NCBI GenBank assembly: GCA_963377175.1
Contig: CAUJNA010000599.1
Span: forward strand, 62,001 to 126,000
DNA from: Effrenium voratum
Taxonomy: Eukaryota > Sar > Dinophyceae > Suessiales > Symbiodiniaceae
Length of the DNA: 64,000 nucleotides
Direction: 5' to 3'
The notes below the pieces were generated by a model. The model did not search any database. It saw nothing but the letters and a program-made list of their open reading frames with translations, and was not told the DNA's origin. A program made the translations under genes and the position numbers. Every line of letters begins with the position of its first letter. Within the stretch, counting starts at the first letter, position 1. Shown here piece by piece: positions 31,401 to 44,700 of the stretch.

Positions 31401-33830
31401 ATGAGTCACTGTGTGATTTGGGGGGGACGATCTCACACATGAGATTGTCAACGCTAAACACTCCTGTCTGACAAACAATGGCCCCGCCCAAACACAACTC
31501 ATGGCTTTCAAGTGGAACCTCCAAAAGGGCACCCGGACAAATCCCAAATTGGGTGTTCCGTGTGAATTGCCTCTAAGGCTCCAGAACCCCCCGCCCCCCC
31601 GCTCCCCCGCACCCCACCCTAGACGTTGAAGAGTTGAAGCGACCGCCTGCCTCCGCCGCGGTTTTTAGGGCTGCCGCCGCGGCTTCATCCTGAAAGTTCG
31701 GACTTTCCGGGCCCCTCTCGAATACAAAACGCTCAGCCCAGCCATGGGCAAAACAGGCACCTTGTGAACTTCTGGTTTTAGATGTCAAATTTGAAAAGAG
31801 ACCCCCCGAACAAAGGTCGACCCGGGCAACTGGGATTCCGCAGTCTTACCCTCAGGCTTGCAGTTAGGCTACTGCCAAAGTGCTTGTTCCGAGCTTTGTG
31901 CCAGTTTTTTGAAGGGTACGCTGATACCCTTCCCCGAGCGATTCCATAGCTGCGCAGCCTATTTGGGGAGGGTATCTTTGTGGCGCATGTATTTTCAATT
32001 GGGTCTTCATCCGGGCCGCCCATGGCAGGCAACCCAAGCAGTGCATATCACGTACGCTGGGGATAGGTGCTGCTTGGGTTGAGCGTCCACCCGATCCCAT
32101 CCAACTGGCCCAACCTTGACATAGTGAGATTTATCTCCCAGAAACGCTCGTAAACGTGAATGCGCCCGTTGATACTCACGTCGCTGCGACGTGAGCATCA
32201 ACGGTCGCAGGGTAACATGGAATGCCAAACTGCGCCAACGAGACTCCTCAATCATGTGTTTGAGGGTTTCCAGTTAATCTGCGGAGTGCCCTAGCTTCAG
32301 CTTGCCATACGTGAGTCGCAAGTGATTTGGGGGGAAACAACCTCACACATGAGATTATCAACGCTAAACACTCCTGTCTGACAAACAAAATGGCCCGCCC
32401 CAGCACAACAACCGGGCAAATTCCCAAATTGGGGTTTGCCGTGTGAATTCCCTTTAAGGCTACAGACCCCCCCGCCCCCCCCGCACCCCACCCCAGACGT
32501 TGAAGATCCAAAGCGTAGCCTGCCTCCGCCGCGGTTTTTGGGGCTGCCGCCGCGGCTTCGTCCTGAAAGTTCGCACTCCCCGAGCCCCTCTGGAATGCAA
32601 AATGCTCAGCCCAGCCGTGGGTAAAACAGGCACCTTCTGAACTTCTGGTTTTAATCTCCGTAAACATTCTAAAAGTCAACTGGGGGTGGGGGGGCAGCCC
32701 CCGCCCATCATGATCGAAGAAGTGATGATTCAACAAAGGGCGCGTTCATCTCTGTAAAGATTCTAAAAACCAGTTTGAAAAGAGAACTCCCGTCCCAAGA
32801 AAAAGGAACAAAGGTCGCCGTAGTCTTACTCTCAGGCTTGCAGTTAGGCTACTGCCAAAGTGCTAGAGGTTCTGCCCTACGCTTTGTCAACAGCTGCGCA
32901 GACTTTTCTTGGAGTGTATCTTTGTGACGTGTGTGTTTTCAATTGGGTCTTAATCCGGGCCGCTCATGGCAGGTAACCCAAGCAGTGCACACCACGTACG
33001 TTGTTGGGGATAGGTGCTGCTTGATTTGAGGGTGCCATCCTGTCCCATCCAACTGGCCCAACCTTGACATAGTGAGATTTATCTCCCTAAAACGCTCGTA
33101 AGTGTGAATGCGCGCGTTAATGCTCACGTCGCAGGGAAACATGGAACGCCAAACTGCCCCAAGAAGACTCCTCAATCATTTGTTTGAGGGTTTCTAGCTA
33201 ATCTGCGGAGTGCTTGGGGCGCCGCCGACCCCTTAGGATCCCACGGGATCGTCCAAATCAACAAAGCCTACAAAGCCTTTCCGGGTGAACTCCCTTTAAG
33301 GCTCCAGAACCCCCTGCCCTCCCGCACCCCACCCCCGACCCCACCCCAAACGTTGAAGATCCAAAGTGTAGCCTGCCTCCGCCGCGGTTTTTAGGGCTGC
33401 CGCCGCGGCTTCGTCCTGAAAGCTCGCACTCCCCGAGCCCCTCTGGAATGCAACATGCTCAGCCCAGCCATGGCTAAAACTGGCACTTTCTGAACTTTGG
33501 GTTTTAGATGTCAAATTTGAAAAGAGAACCCCCGTCCCAAGAAAAATGAACAAAGGTCGCCGTAGTCGTGCTCTCAGGCTTGCGGATAGGCTACTGCCAA
33601 AGTGCTTGAGGTTCTGCCCTACGCGTTGTCAACAGCTGCGCAGACTTTTCTTGGAGGGTATCTTTGTGACATGTGTGTTTTCAATTGGGTCTTAATCCGG
33701 GCTCATGTCGCGCCCCAGGGCCAGGGTAACATGGAACACCAAACTGCCTGAAGGAGACTTCTCAATCATTTGCTTGGGGGGGGTGCGGAGTGCCCGGGCT
33801 TCAACTTGCTATACATGAGCCAGAATCAAA
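28500..33830 (-). repeat. Six-copy tandem array of a roughly 0.88-kb unit with two exon-like segments per unit
   Basis: The anchor CCGCCGCGGTTTTTAGGGCT (TTTTTGGGGCT in copy 5) starts at 28701, 29892, 30775, 31653, 32525 and 33379; spacings are 1191, 883, 878, 872 and 854. Copy 1 carries about 300 extra bp near 29300-29640. Copies 3 and 4 are nearly identical. On the minus strand each unit has an Ala-rich segment (DEAAAAALKTAAEA) after ACTTTCAG and before GC. Copies 1 to 5 also show a second segment (SINGRIHIYERFWE or close variants) after GGGGCAG. Both stay open in most copies. They may be 3' exons of the voltage-gated channel gene to the right, on the same strand, but no junction is proven. 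One copy of the second segment has an in-frame TAA (near 31296). Confidence 0.8.
32165..32203. repeat. Short perfect-loop hairpin from local inverted duplication
   Basis: CGTTGATACTCACGTCG is followed after three bases by CGACGTGAGCATCAACG, its reverse complement with one mismatch. Other copies of the tandem unit have only one arm, so an inverted duplication occurred in this copy alone and disrupts its second exon-like segment. Confidence 0.85.
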
Positions 33831-34800
33831 ACCCACGTATTAACATGGTCTACACAGAACTAGGTAAGGAATCCCTTTTATGGTCGGGATTATCTTTACT
33901 GTACTAATCTTCATCTACCCGGGTTTTGATCGTGGCTGCGCGTCACGACGTGCATTGATTGATGCTGCGAAGTTCCAAAGCTTTTTCTTTTTTAACGTAC
34001 CCCAAATGGACACACCCCAACAGAATCAGTTGCTATAGATTGTGCCGGCTAAGAAAAGAGTACATCTACTTGTTGGGTTCGCGGGCATTTCGGACAATGG
34101 CATCAGGGAAGGGGAAGCCAAAGGAAGTCATGCGAAATCAATACCATTTGGTTGTGGTCCTCTTTCGCGGCTTGAGACAACGCAGGGAGGAAACCCAAGG
34201 TCCAACCCCGAAAAGGTTCTTCGAACCTTCTTAGAAGGGGGTCTTATAGTTCGATCAACCATTCTGCGGAGAAAAGGGGGCCCAAACGATTGGCCATATG
34301 CACAACTACAGTACCTACCTGCACATCTGCATCCACAGGCTGCCACCGAGAACCCGCTTGACATAAGGAACAACAAGTAGATAGTACTGGTAAACAACAT
34401 CCAGGCAATCTGCCAAGTGTATCATGACAGAAAAAAAAGGCCATGCATGAAATGTATCATGACAGCAAAATATAGCCATGCATGCACTGAGAAACCTCCC
34501 CAGAAAGGAAGTCATCATACGTGAGCACGTGCGACTCTGACCGGTGATCTCGCCGCAACACAGGCAGAATCCATCAATAATATGCAGCGCCGGTGGAGCA
34601 TTAGCCACTGATTCTCCTAGGATCCTGACTATTGAACAGAAACGGTTCTCTGGCCTTAGACATTTGGCACTGGTCAAGGATTGGGACCAAACAGACACCA
34701 GTGCGGGGAGAAATCCCTGGGCAAGAGGAAAAGCTAAGGATAGGCCCAATTTCAGGCCGCATTAAGGGGTTAAGAGATGATAGCCCCCCCGCCCCCCCCC
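33830..34800. other. Intronic or intergenic stretch without supported gene
   Basis: Between the tandem array and the Ala-rich exon candidate at 34810. Two overlapping plus-strand frames (33959-34234 and 34042-34380) are open but show no recognisable domain and stand alone against the gene direction, so I do not call them. A 33-bp direct repeat (ATCATGACAG...GCCATGCATG) lies at 34420-34485. Confidence 0.4.
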
Positions 34801-34809
34801 CCCACCACA

Positions 34810-34856
34810 GCCCTCCTCCGACGCCCTCGCAAAAGCCGCGGCGGCCGCCTCATTCG
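34810..34856 (-). CDS. Ala-rich exon candidate resembling the tandem-array exon
   Basis: After GCGTGAG the minus strand reads NEAAAAAFARASEEG, close to DEAAAAALKTAAEA of the tandem array 1-6 kb downstream. It may be the ancestral or an outlying copy of the duplicated exon and so part of the channel gene tail. Exon borders are not certain. Confidence 0.35.
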
Positions 34857-34974
34857 CTCACGCTGCACCCGCGCAGCTTGCGTCAAGTGACTTGCCAAGT
34901 TATCCTTGGGGCGGAAATGACTGCTATCCTTGGTTCGCCTTCTGCTCACTTTCTGAATGTCTTTTGGGCCAACA

Positions 34975-35050
34975 AAAAGTCTGAACTGTTGGCTCATCGC
35001 TAAAACCGTCTTCCCAACAAATGTACAAGTCCAGGAACTCAGGGAGTGAG
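34975..35050. repeat. Dispersed AAGTCCAGGAACTCAGG element, best copy
   Basis: A roughly 75-110 bp element ends in AAGTCCAGGAACTCAGGGAG and carries CGCTAAAACCGTCTTCCCAA. Related copies end near 36460, 47650, 49965, 51090 and 57800, all in plus orientation. It is a second intron-borne repeat family beside the tRNA-like one. Confidence 0.6.
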
Positions 35051-35508
35051 TCTCTTTTCTAGAATGGACTTGTCAGAACAAGTCCAGGCCTTTCTCTCAC
35101 CAGTCTCTGGCCGCGGCACTTCGTGCTTCAAAACTCCAGGAAAGGCTATGGAGCCGGGAGGGCTATCCCTGAGCCTAGGACAAGCACAGGCTAAGCCCCT
35201 AACAAGTCGTTAAGGGCCAGTTGCCAATCAACATTGACACATGCTGCTGTGTGTCAAAATGGGGGGGGGGCAAAATGATAGTATGTTCTTTAGTTGTCCC
35301 ACAAATGACAAAAGCCTTGTCCTTTAGCTTCATCCTTTTGACACAACCGCCTCCCAAAAATAACACACACCCAAAAGCCAACCCCAAAATGGCCATTTGA
35401 GCGAGTGCTTTGGGAAGCTGAAAAAGGCCATGGCGGTGGTCCTGCTTCATTGGGTCTTCCATGTGGGAGGGTACCTGATTCGTCATGGTTCCCTTCATTC
35501 CTTGCCGC

Positions 35509-35580
35509 CTGCTCGTAGACGTCCTTCAGCTGGCGGCGCACTGCGTGCGCCAGCAAGGCGTCTGCGGCCTCGGCGTCGGC
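35509..35580 (-). CDS. Exon candidate, Ala-rich amphipathic helix
   Basis: Exactly 24 codons (ADAEAADALLAHAV then RRQLKDVYEQ) between a TTTTGCCAG acceptor and a GC donor. Third positions are almost all G or C. It is probably a 3' exon of the channel gene: same strand, same splice style, and like the array exons an Ala-rich helix. Confidence 0.5.
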
Positions 35581-35874
35581 CTGGCAAAATGCTGCCGCCT
35601 GGATTCTTGTCTTTTCAACCGCGTCAGTCAAAGGTTCTTTTTTGGGCAAGCCCCCTTTTTTGGTCGGTTTCAAGCCAACAGTTTCATGAGGTCCCGTAAT
35701 GTGGGGGAGTGATTTGTAAAGGGCCCCCTCATGCCCCCTCCACGATCAAAATAGGGAGGGGGTCAATAGAGACAACATATCCCTTCAAACGACCCATAAA
35801 CGGATGCCCGAAAAAACGGATGCGCGCAAAAACATGGCCCAGAATGGGGATCCCTGTTTTCCCGACCTCGCCGA

Positions 35875-35942
35875 GCCGGCCAACTGTTTTGTCTCGCGCG
35901 ATGGCGCGTCGCAGAATGAGTTGCAGCGCTCGCTGCAAGAGC
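35875..35942 (-). CDS. Exon candidate, basic amphipathic helix
   Basis: After TCTTGCAG the minus strand reads RALQLILRRAIARDKTVGRLGE, followed by GTCGGG. The composition suits a short helical exon of the channel tail. No phase link to neighbours could be fixed. Confidence 0.3.
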
Positions 35943-38654
35943 CAAGGTCCTCGGATTAGTGACCACGTGACAAGTCCTGACGTTTTGACCCTCCATTCAC
36001 ATAGTCTGCTTGGCCCTTCTCACGCCCCTGAAAAACAAGCGAGTCTTCTCTTCTTTTCGGCGAGCTGAGAGCCCGGCAGAAGGGCCCTCGCGATGTTGCT
36101 CCCAAGTCCGGAGAAACAGCACCGGAGAAACAGCAAGCACGCTTCCTCACTTTTGGACCCCCACGTGTTTCCCCAAAAGATCCGAAAAAAAGTTTCAAAT
36201 CATGGACCTGAAAGAGCAAGAACGAGTTCCTAAGACATCCGCCTGTTTGAGTTAGGCCCCCGCTTTCCCTTTCAGGAGCGTTTTCGTGAAACCATTCATT
36301 GCTCGCTTCTAAGTGGTTGCCTTCCGTAAAATTTGCTGACTTTTGTGGAAGTTACCAGCTTCTCTCACTTCCATAGTGGATCCTCCAAGAGAACTGCTTC
36401 CTTGTCCTTGTCACTAACCTGATGTATCAACATTTCAGAAGTTCAAAGTCCAGAAGCTAGGGACCGATCTTTATGACCAAACACTCTAATTACTTGAGTT
36501 CTGTCAAAACCGTCCTTGCGGACCGCAGCCACCACAAACCAAAGAAAATAGCATGAATCTAAGTTGAAAAAAACATGTTTTGGCTTTTGACAACGCAAAT
36601 AGGGACAACTACTTGTGATTGTATACTGATCCGAGGCCTACTGACAGTTTCTGGAGCGGAATGCATGGCATCCTCCTCAAAATGACTGCCAGAGCCAGGC
36701 TCGTGGCCGATGGCCCCGAGCTGGAAACCAAAATCAGGGACCCAGCCCTCGAGACTCCCCGCAAATGCCATGGCTTCACTGTAGGCAATCCCAAAGTCAA
36801 CCGAAATTTGGCTCTGATTCTAAAACCTGAAGCAAGAATGGGATCCCCAAGCAAGGGGCCTTTACCATGGTGAGCTCGTTATACCCAAGTGAGCTCGAGG
36901 CCTTGACATTGGGGGAGTCTTTGGTCAGCGTGGGCCCCCGCACAAAAACCATGCAGTGGTGTGCCAGTGGGCATTGGTCAAAACCCGGGACACTTTCAGG
37001 AAAAAACACACACACACAAAAAAAACTTCACAAAGCGCACAAGCCGTCCCTAGCTTTGCCATCCCGCGGCAAAACATAAATTCACTCAGGGAAGTGACTC
37101 TGCACGCCGGGTTCCGTGCCCCAACCATTTAGGCTGAAAGTACCAACCCATGTTTCTTAGATGCATATGAGTCATATGAACGGCATATGGGGCGTATGGA
37201 AACACAAGTATGCATATGTATATATATATATGCAAATATAAATATAAATACATCTGGGGCGCGTATCGAAGCTGAGGAAACCAAGTCAAGTAGTTCCCTG
37301 AATTCACCATGCAAGCCATGCAAGCCGAATTCTCCGCGACCCAAGTTCTGCGCCCGGAAGAATACCATCTTCTGGAGGCCGTCTGTCCCTTTCCAACAGG
37401 AAAAGGCTGCCCCACTCGAAAGGCAATCTGGTGCTTCCAACCCCCCCAGACCAGCTTTGTGTTGACCTCCTGTGCATCTTTCGGTTTCTAAGTATCCGGC
37501 TTGGACATTGTAACGGGTGACAACCAATCACAATGAACAGGTTCATGGGATCTGACTTCAGTGCACTCGCTGACCTAGGGGTGTCCTTCTAGGCATGGTA
37601 AATGACCACTCCCCTGCAACTGAACATAGAACCCCGAAACCCATCATTGTTAGAGGAGCCTCCTCTTGGGGAACCTTCTGTTTAGATTTCACGTCACTTT
37701 GCAGGGGAGGATACTTCAGCCAGAGCATTGAATTCTGACAACGCTGACCTTCTTGTCCATTCGCAGTGGTGCGATCCTTTGGCAAGTGGGGGGGGGGGGC
37801 CTCTAGGCGTCCAGTTGCCTTTGCTGCTGCGGAGCGCCTAGGGTTGCATCAGCATCACTCACGGCGCTGCTCGCGTTGCTGCCAGCGCTTCCTCATTTGC
37901 CATCACAACAGCTTGTTTATAAGGGTCCCTCTCCCCTTTTCAGAAGGGTACCACTCCCAGACATTTGGAGGAAGGAAACCCAAGGGGGGCATGGTTAACA
38001 TAACCAAAGCTGAGTGACCCCAAACAGACTTCCAACAAAATGGGACGGTCTCAGCTGTACCAGCGATGGGAACCCATTGACGGGACAAAAGGCTCCACTG
38101 AGTGACTGTAATCAACATGCCCGAGTTCGAAAAAGCAATTGAAACAATTATCAGTCCACCCCTCAGCCACCGTCATGTCTTGACCGCAGAAGCGGAGACT
38201 AAATGGAAAAGCACAAAGCGCAAACCATTCCCAGGGCCCGCACAAGGTAAGCTGCCAAGAAGGAGGGCAAAAACGGGCAACAAAAGGCAACACAGAAAGT
38301 GGCGATACAAGGTCAAAGGAAAAACACATACCTCACACATGGCAGCGCGGGCACATGCAAGAACAGCCAAGCAAGAAAAGTCGACCAAAAACAGAGGGGG
38401 AGTGTAAACATCCGCCATTGGTTTCCTTTCAAGCGGGCCCTTGGCCCGGCTGCTGGAAACAAACACACGCCGCCTTTGCTGACCTTGATGCCCCCTAGAG
38501 ACAGACCAACTAAGGGCCAAGCCCCGAGGAAAAGGTAAAGAGCAATTTGTTTAAGCAAGCGAGAGAAACAACCAAGCAACAACAAGTGAAATCAAACCAG
38601 CAACCAAACCAGACTATATGTATGTGTTGTGCCCAACTACAGAATATTCATCAG

Positions 38655-38735
38655 CTTCCCTTTCAATCGGTGGTTTGGTGGTTAAGGAGGGGCTTCCCAT
38701 TTACCCTGTACAAGAACCAAGGGTTCAAATCCAAA
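38655..38735 (+). mobile_element. tRNA-like SINE, copy 1
   Basis: Starts CTTCCCTTTCAATCGGTGG, has an A-box-like TGGTGGTTAAGG and a perfect B-box GGTTCAAATCC about 50 bases later, the spacing of a tRNA-type internal promoter for RNA polymerase III. Similar copies lie at 42176, 45532 and 59199, all on the plus strand, mostly in introns of the minus-strand channel gene. Confidence 0.55.
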
Positions 38736-38795
38736 TCTAAATCACCAATCGAAACCGCCAACTAAGAGGTTCCCGAATACGGGTGGCAAGGTTCC

Positions 38796-41700
38796 GCCAC
38801 TGACACCACTGGCGCCGCTGGCGCCGCTGGCGCCGCTGCCGCCGCTCCCGGCACTCAAGCCGCTGGGGGCGGAGGCGCCGCCGGTGCCGCCGGTGTCCGC
38901 GGAGCCGGCACGACGATGCTTCTTGAGCTTGCGGCGCCTCGACGACTTCGGAAAAGCCATGTGAGTTGCGGACCCTTGAGGGGTGAACAACACATATCCC
39001 AGACTTAGTCTCAGGCCAACCCGGGCAGCAACATCACCAGCAACATGTCTTTGTCTTTGTCACGCGGCTTCTCCCAACTGTTTGACAGGAGTCAGTGGAT
39101 CTGTTTTTCTTAAAAAGTTGATCAATTGACTGGTGGTGTCCATTAACCAATCGCCACTGCCCACTATGGAGGTTCCACAAAGGGAAACAAAGGACCCATG
39201 CTCCCCAAGCCGGCCCAGCACCTGGAACCTCTGGAGGCCCTGGACGCCCGGGGAGTCCTAGGCATCGGCGCCCCCCAAAACCACCCAAGGGGAACCCTCA
39301 GCAAACCACCCGGCATCCGGTTTCGAGGTCCTGGGCAGGCCATCCTCAACAGCGCCCTGCAAAAAGGCCTGCGGGTCGGTGAGTCGAAATCGGAGCGACG
39401 GATCGGTGAGTCGAATGCCCCACTCGGCCGAGGTGTCTGGGTGTTCCGGGTTGGAGCTTTTCCCGAGCAAAAGGTCGAATTGGTTGTAGGTGTAATGTTA
39501 AAGCCATTTAGGTCTCGGGGACTAAGGACACACCAAGAGCCAGCCCTGCCGTCGTTTTGGGAATTAAGAGTAGCTCAGATGGCGTTTGCAAATAAGAATG
39601 GGACCGAGTCTCAAGTCTCACATCAAAAGATTTAGATCCGATGCCGGCAAAATAGTGCAATTGGAAAACCTTTCTTGGGGGAGGTGTTCTCCATGTTGAA
39701 CGGGAAGCCACCCAAAAAAAAAGCATAGAAGGTAAAAACCAGTGAGCAATTAATGGGGTTCTGGGCAAATTACTGCAGTCACAAACCGGAAGTGAGGAGT
39801 CCACGAGTAGAGCGATTCATCATTGTACTCGCTTACCCCGCTTATCCCGACCGGTGAGCGGGTACAGAATTTGATGGATTCCCTTCTTCAAGTACGAAAC
39901 TCCTCATTCCTCAGCGCCTCTGTCGGCTTTTTTCTTCGGAAGCATTGTTGGCTCAGCTCCGTTTCGAACGGGTGCCTTGGCAAGCTCAAAGGCCTTTACT
40001 TGCGCAAGTTAACTCACTTGCTCAAGAAACACTTTGAAGGAAGCCCAGCAAACACTAAACAAAAGGGCACCGCTGGAGGCAAAGGGGGATTTCATTCTGA
40101 TCTTGCTTCATTTGGGGGGAGAATCTTGTTTCATTGTTCGAGTTCATTCTGACCGTATCCGGCATATTAATTTGTCGGAAAATTGGTCAAGGGTGACTTC
40201 CGAGGTTCACTACGCGAAGGTTTGCTCCTTTCTGAGATGGTCCGAGACTTAGCCAAGTGGTAGCCAGCTCCTGACCAAGGACGCTGTCGAACTTCCGGCG
40301 GGTCTCTGTTTCGCAGACAACCCCGGAAAACGAAACCATTGCACGAAACCATTGCACAGATCCAAGAGGGCTTCCACTATCCAACCACTGCCCCAAGCCA
40401 AACTTAGTGCAAAATCTAGTGGCGCTTGATGGTAGGAACGGCGGGCCTGGACCCTTAACTTCTACCCCCTGTCCTTGGGTCCAAAGCACCCGTCCCAGCC
40501 TCCATCTTCGAGAGTTTCTCCGCCGCGCTCGAATGATCCTGGGCCATCGGTAGGATCGAATCAATCAGATAGGCTGGTTGGATACTCGGATGCCCCCCCT
40601 GCCTTTTAAGCGGAAGTGGCCCAAAAAGGTCCCAATTTAGGAGGTTCCTCTGCAAAGGACAGGTTTTGGGGTGGTCATGGTGGTCCCAACTGTCCCCACA
40701 TGCACCCCAGATTGACATGGAATCCCAAATCTCACTTGTACATGTGCTGTTTTGTGGATGTGCTGTTTGGGGGAGGGTTCCATGCAGGGGTCATCCACTC
40801 CTCCCATGCATTCATGCAAGGGGATGTTTAGCTTTCTGGTGACAATCTGTGGAACCCAAAAGAAAACAACGAGAGCTGGACGTTCATTGTGCTCAGCCAT
40901 TTCCAGCACCAAGTTACTCCAGTCAAACTAATATTGACCCCGGATTCTTAAACCTGTCCCATTTTTTCGGGATTCAGGGACACCCCCCCCCCGTCCGGGG
41001 TGGATTGAATCACACATTACTGTGCCTTCGTCGTCTTTCGTTCTCCATCCTGGGCTGGTGACTAGGGGCAATAACGTACTCCATCCAACCCACTGTGTTA
41101 AATTATTGGCAAAACCTCAACGTTCATGTTCAAGCCCTCAACAACCCATGGCCGATGGTTCTGCACTTAGCTACCATAGTTAACAACCAGAACTTAAGGA
41201 AACCTTTTGGGGCCTTCATCATGGGCAGAGTTGCTTGACTTACACCACTGGAAATCAGGGAACCCGCCAGTAAAGAACGTTCGTCGCGGGTGAGTTTGGC
41301 ATTGTATACTTCCACGCGCAAACCAGTACCCTGTGTTTGGGAGTTGACTTTCAAGGCTGTTTTCACTGATTTCCCGGAAATTCCATGGCTAAACCTGCCG
41401 ACAAAAACCTCCTCCCAAAAACAAACAAACAACAAAAACAACAAACACAGACAACAGGAAGCCCCCCGCTGTCTGCGTGAATGTGCTTTCCCGGGCGCGG
41501 TCATCAGCTGCTGCAGGGTGTAGCGCACGAAGCGCGTGGCGGTCTTCGAGTCGAAGGCCCACCTGGCCAGGGTCTTTTTGAACTCCTCCGGGTCCACCGT
41601 GCCGTCGGTGTTGTGGTCCAGCCTCACGTGGATGGGTCAAAGCCAGTTTGCACCCTTGGTTTACCGCCAAGGCGGGCCTCTTCCCATGAACTCCACAAGT

Positions 41701-44700
41701 CAGCAACGTTTACGGGTCCCTTACCGTTTCAAAAACGCCGAACGCCGTTTGAAGTAGCATCCAAACCACTAGCCCTGCAACGGCTGCTGAATTTCCCGGC
41801 GCCAAAATCCCGAGTACTGTGCAACAAGCAGTGATTAGGGGGGTGCTGGAATTGGAACTCCCTTCTAACCCGGATTTTCGGTAGATCTCAAAGTCTGACT
41901 CTCAACTGGTCTAGCTCCCTTCCAAAGACTGAAATCAGAATTGCATCCTCAAGTAAAGGACCCAAATCATGGTGAGCTCGTCTTACCCCTGAATAAGCGC
42001 GCCAGTCAAACCAATTGCGGAAAAGTTATCCGGGTTTGAGTTGCGGACCCTTGAGGGGTGAACAACACATATCCCAGAAAAAAAAAGGAGGACACCCGGG
42101 ACACCCGTTGGTGCGGCTTAGTCTCAAGCCAACCCGGGATCACACACACACAACCAACCTCCAGCTCAACATTCAGCTTCCTCTAATTGGTGGTTTGGAG
42201 GTTTGGGATGCTTAAGTGCTCTCTCCAAGACCAAGCGGTTCAAATCCCCAAGCCACCAACACAAACCACCAACTAAAGGGGTATCTGAGAAATGCCCTGC
42301 TTTGAACAAAGAGGAAAACCCATAAAAAATCGTCCGTGGTCTAGCCATCCGGACTCCAGTTCTTTCAAGTCTGCTGCTGGATCCCCAAACATGACCAAAC
42401 AAACAACTAGTTTCTCCCCACACCCGTCCGCGCTAGGCACAACTTCTGTCTGGATGCCCTTGGGCCCAACATGCCCAACTCCGAGGTTCAACGCATATGA
42501 TGCTCATATTATCTGGGTGAATTATAATACTTCACCAACCTGAAATAAGGTGGTTGGGGGGCTATTCCCCACATAAACCACCATTTGGGGTGAGGTCGTG
42601 TGAGGTCGCTATAATTCACCCAGATATTATGTTTCATATTTGGCCTACCCTAGCTTATCAAGCCATACACACCGTTTTTCAGGAGACACCAGCCCCATAC
42701 CTCAACTTGAGGGGAAAACCCGCATTCCCAAGTGGCGTGCCTCCGCAAATTGGAAAACCAAAAGAAATACAGGATTCCCGGACCCTCAGTTTGTTAATCC
42801 CTTTTATGGGAAGGCTCCATCTCCAGTTCAGCACCAAGATGATGCACTGATTTCTGTTTGATTACACATGGTGAAAAACAATATCAGTTTGTACCCCAGG
42901 AACTTCTTGTATTGTCCGGAACTGGGTCAGCTCTGAAACAAATGCCAGGAACTTCTTCTGCGTGGCATGTTGTGATCTAGCCTGGTCTGGTGGGGGAAGA
43001 GAATGGCTTCCCAGCCTTTCAAGACAAGAGGGGAGAACAGAGTTTTTCAATACTTTAAAAAAGGCGCACCAGCACACCTTTGAATTACTTAGGGGGGCCG
43101 CAAGTTCCCGGCTGGAAACAAGGACAATTGTACAGGAAAGCTTCTTGTTGAATGAAGCAGAGACCCTCATTTTTGGTGTCCTTTTGCGGTAGCTAGAAGA
43201 GTGCGGGCCAGCGTAACACCTATATCGCCGTGCCCGCTCCAGTGACGCATCTGGCCCCACAATCACTCACCAACCAGAATTGAGGAATCCCCTGCCAAGT
43301 GAGACACCCAGAGGCCTAACGACCTTCTCTAGGCTTGTTGGGAAAACCATTTAGATCCATTTAGTTCCAAAAGGCCTCTCCGCCTTTGAAGTCTAGAAAA
43401 GTAATGTTCACCCCGAATTGATAAAACTTGTCCATTTATTGGGGTTCCCTACGAAAGCAGTCTGAAACCCCACTAAAAGGGGAACCAGCCCCAAGACGCC
43501 CACCATAAACCAGCACTAAACCATCCCAGTACCTAAAGCGCAGCCACCCCCAAACTTGCCCTAAACAAGCCTGGAACCCACCCTGAACCAACCCTAGCGC
43601 CCAGGGCACATCTTGAAGAGCTGCTCCAAGTCAGTGTAGTCGATATCCATGACCCGCAGCCGGTGCTGAAACTCCCGGACCTTCTTGGCGCCTCAGCGAA
43701 TTGCTCCGGGGATTTCGCCCCCTTTTTGAGGTTTATGTTGCTGCTTGTGTTTTTCTTTTTCGTTCTTTGTGGGGGGGCTCCAGGAAAAGGGTGGTCCTGG
43801 AATCGTCCTCCGGAAAACAGGCCGTCGTTTGCGCCTTTACCGAATACTTTTCGGGAATTCGTGGCACTTTTTGCCGCAAGAACCTGAAACTTCTAAGCTC
43901 CTTGCAATCCATACGGCCTTCGGCAGATTGAAGGGAGCTTTGCAGGGTCAACGGCTTCCCGCATGTCAAAATATGCAACGGCGATCCAAGCTCGCGGTGC
44001 AGACCAAACGTATCCATTTTGACCGCAAAACTCGCGCGATTTGCGTACCTCTCCCGCAAAATCCCCCAACGGTCGCAATCAGAAAAAGTCGATCAACTGG
44101 CACATTCGCAAGTACTGGGCGGTGTACTGATTTTGCAAGGCCAATGCGCAACTGGACATGACTGAAGTTCGTATGCTTGCTTTGCCAATGTTGTAGCTAA
44201 ATGGTCGTCCCAACAGGGGGCTTTCCTCTTAGTCTGAGACTCTCTGCCAGCCCAGAGAAAATTGAGGATTTTGGGGGGCAACCCTCCCAAGCACGAGCTA
44301 AAGACGGCCGCTTTTAGAGGAAATGGTCCAGACCAGGGGGTGGCTTTCAGGCTCCGTGTCTGTTGTTCTTGCAAGTGTGAAGGCTCAAGCTTTGAAGAAG
44401 TGAGTGAATGTAAATGAAGCAAGGAAAAACAAGTCTGAGTCATTAGGGCACCCTCCGAATGATGGATTTGCAAATGTTGCTTTCCAAACACAAGCCTCCA
44501 ACCTGAAAACCAACCGAGAAACCAATGGAGGGTTTCCAGTTAGCCCAAGGTGCTGGGGTCCCCTCGGAGAAAAAAAACACCCGCATTCCTCCCGGAGGCC
44601 TCCCACCAGCTCATCCCAGCTCAGGTTCCCGTCGCCGTCCCCGTCCATCTTGGCGAAGATCTTGTCAAGCTCCCCTAGGATGCAGAGCAAAGGTGCACTC

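Noticed and set aside
33959..34380. Two overlapping plus-strand frames of 91 and 112 codons
   Set aside because: No domain recognised, no splice context, opposite to all supported genes; possibly a remnant but not supportable.
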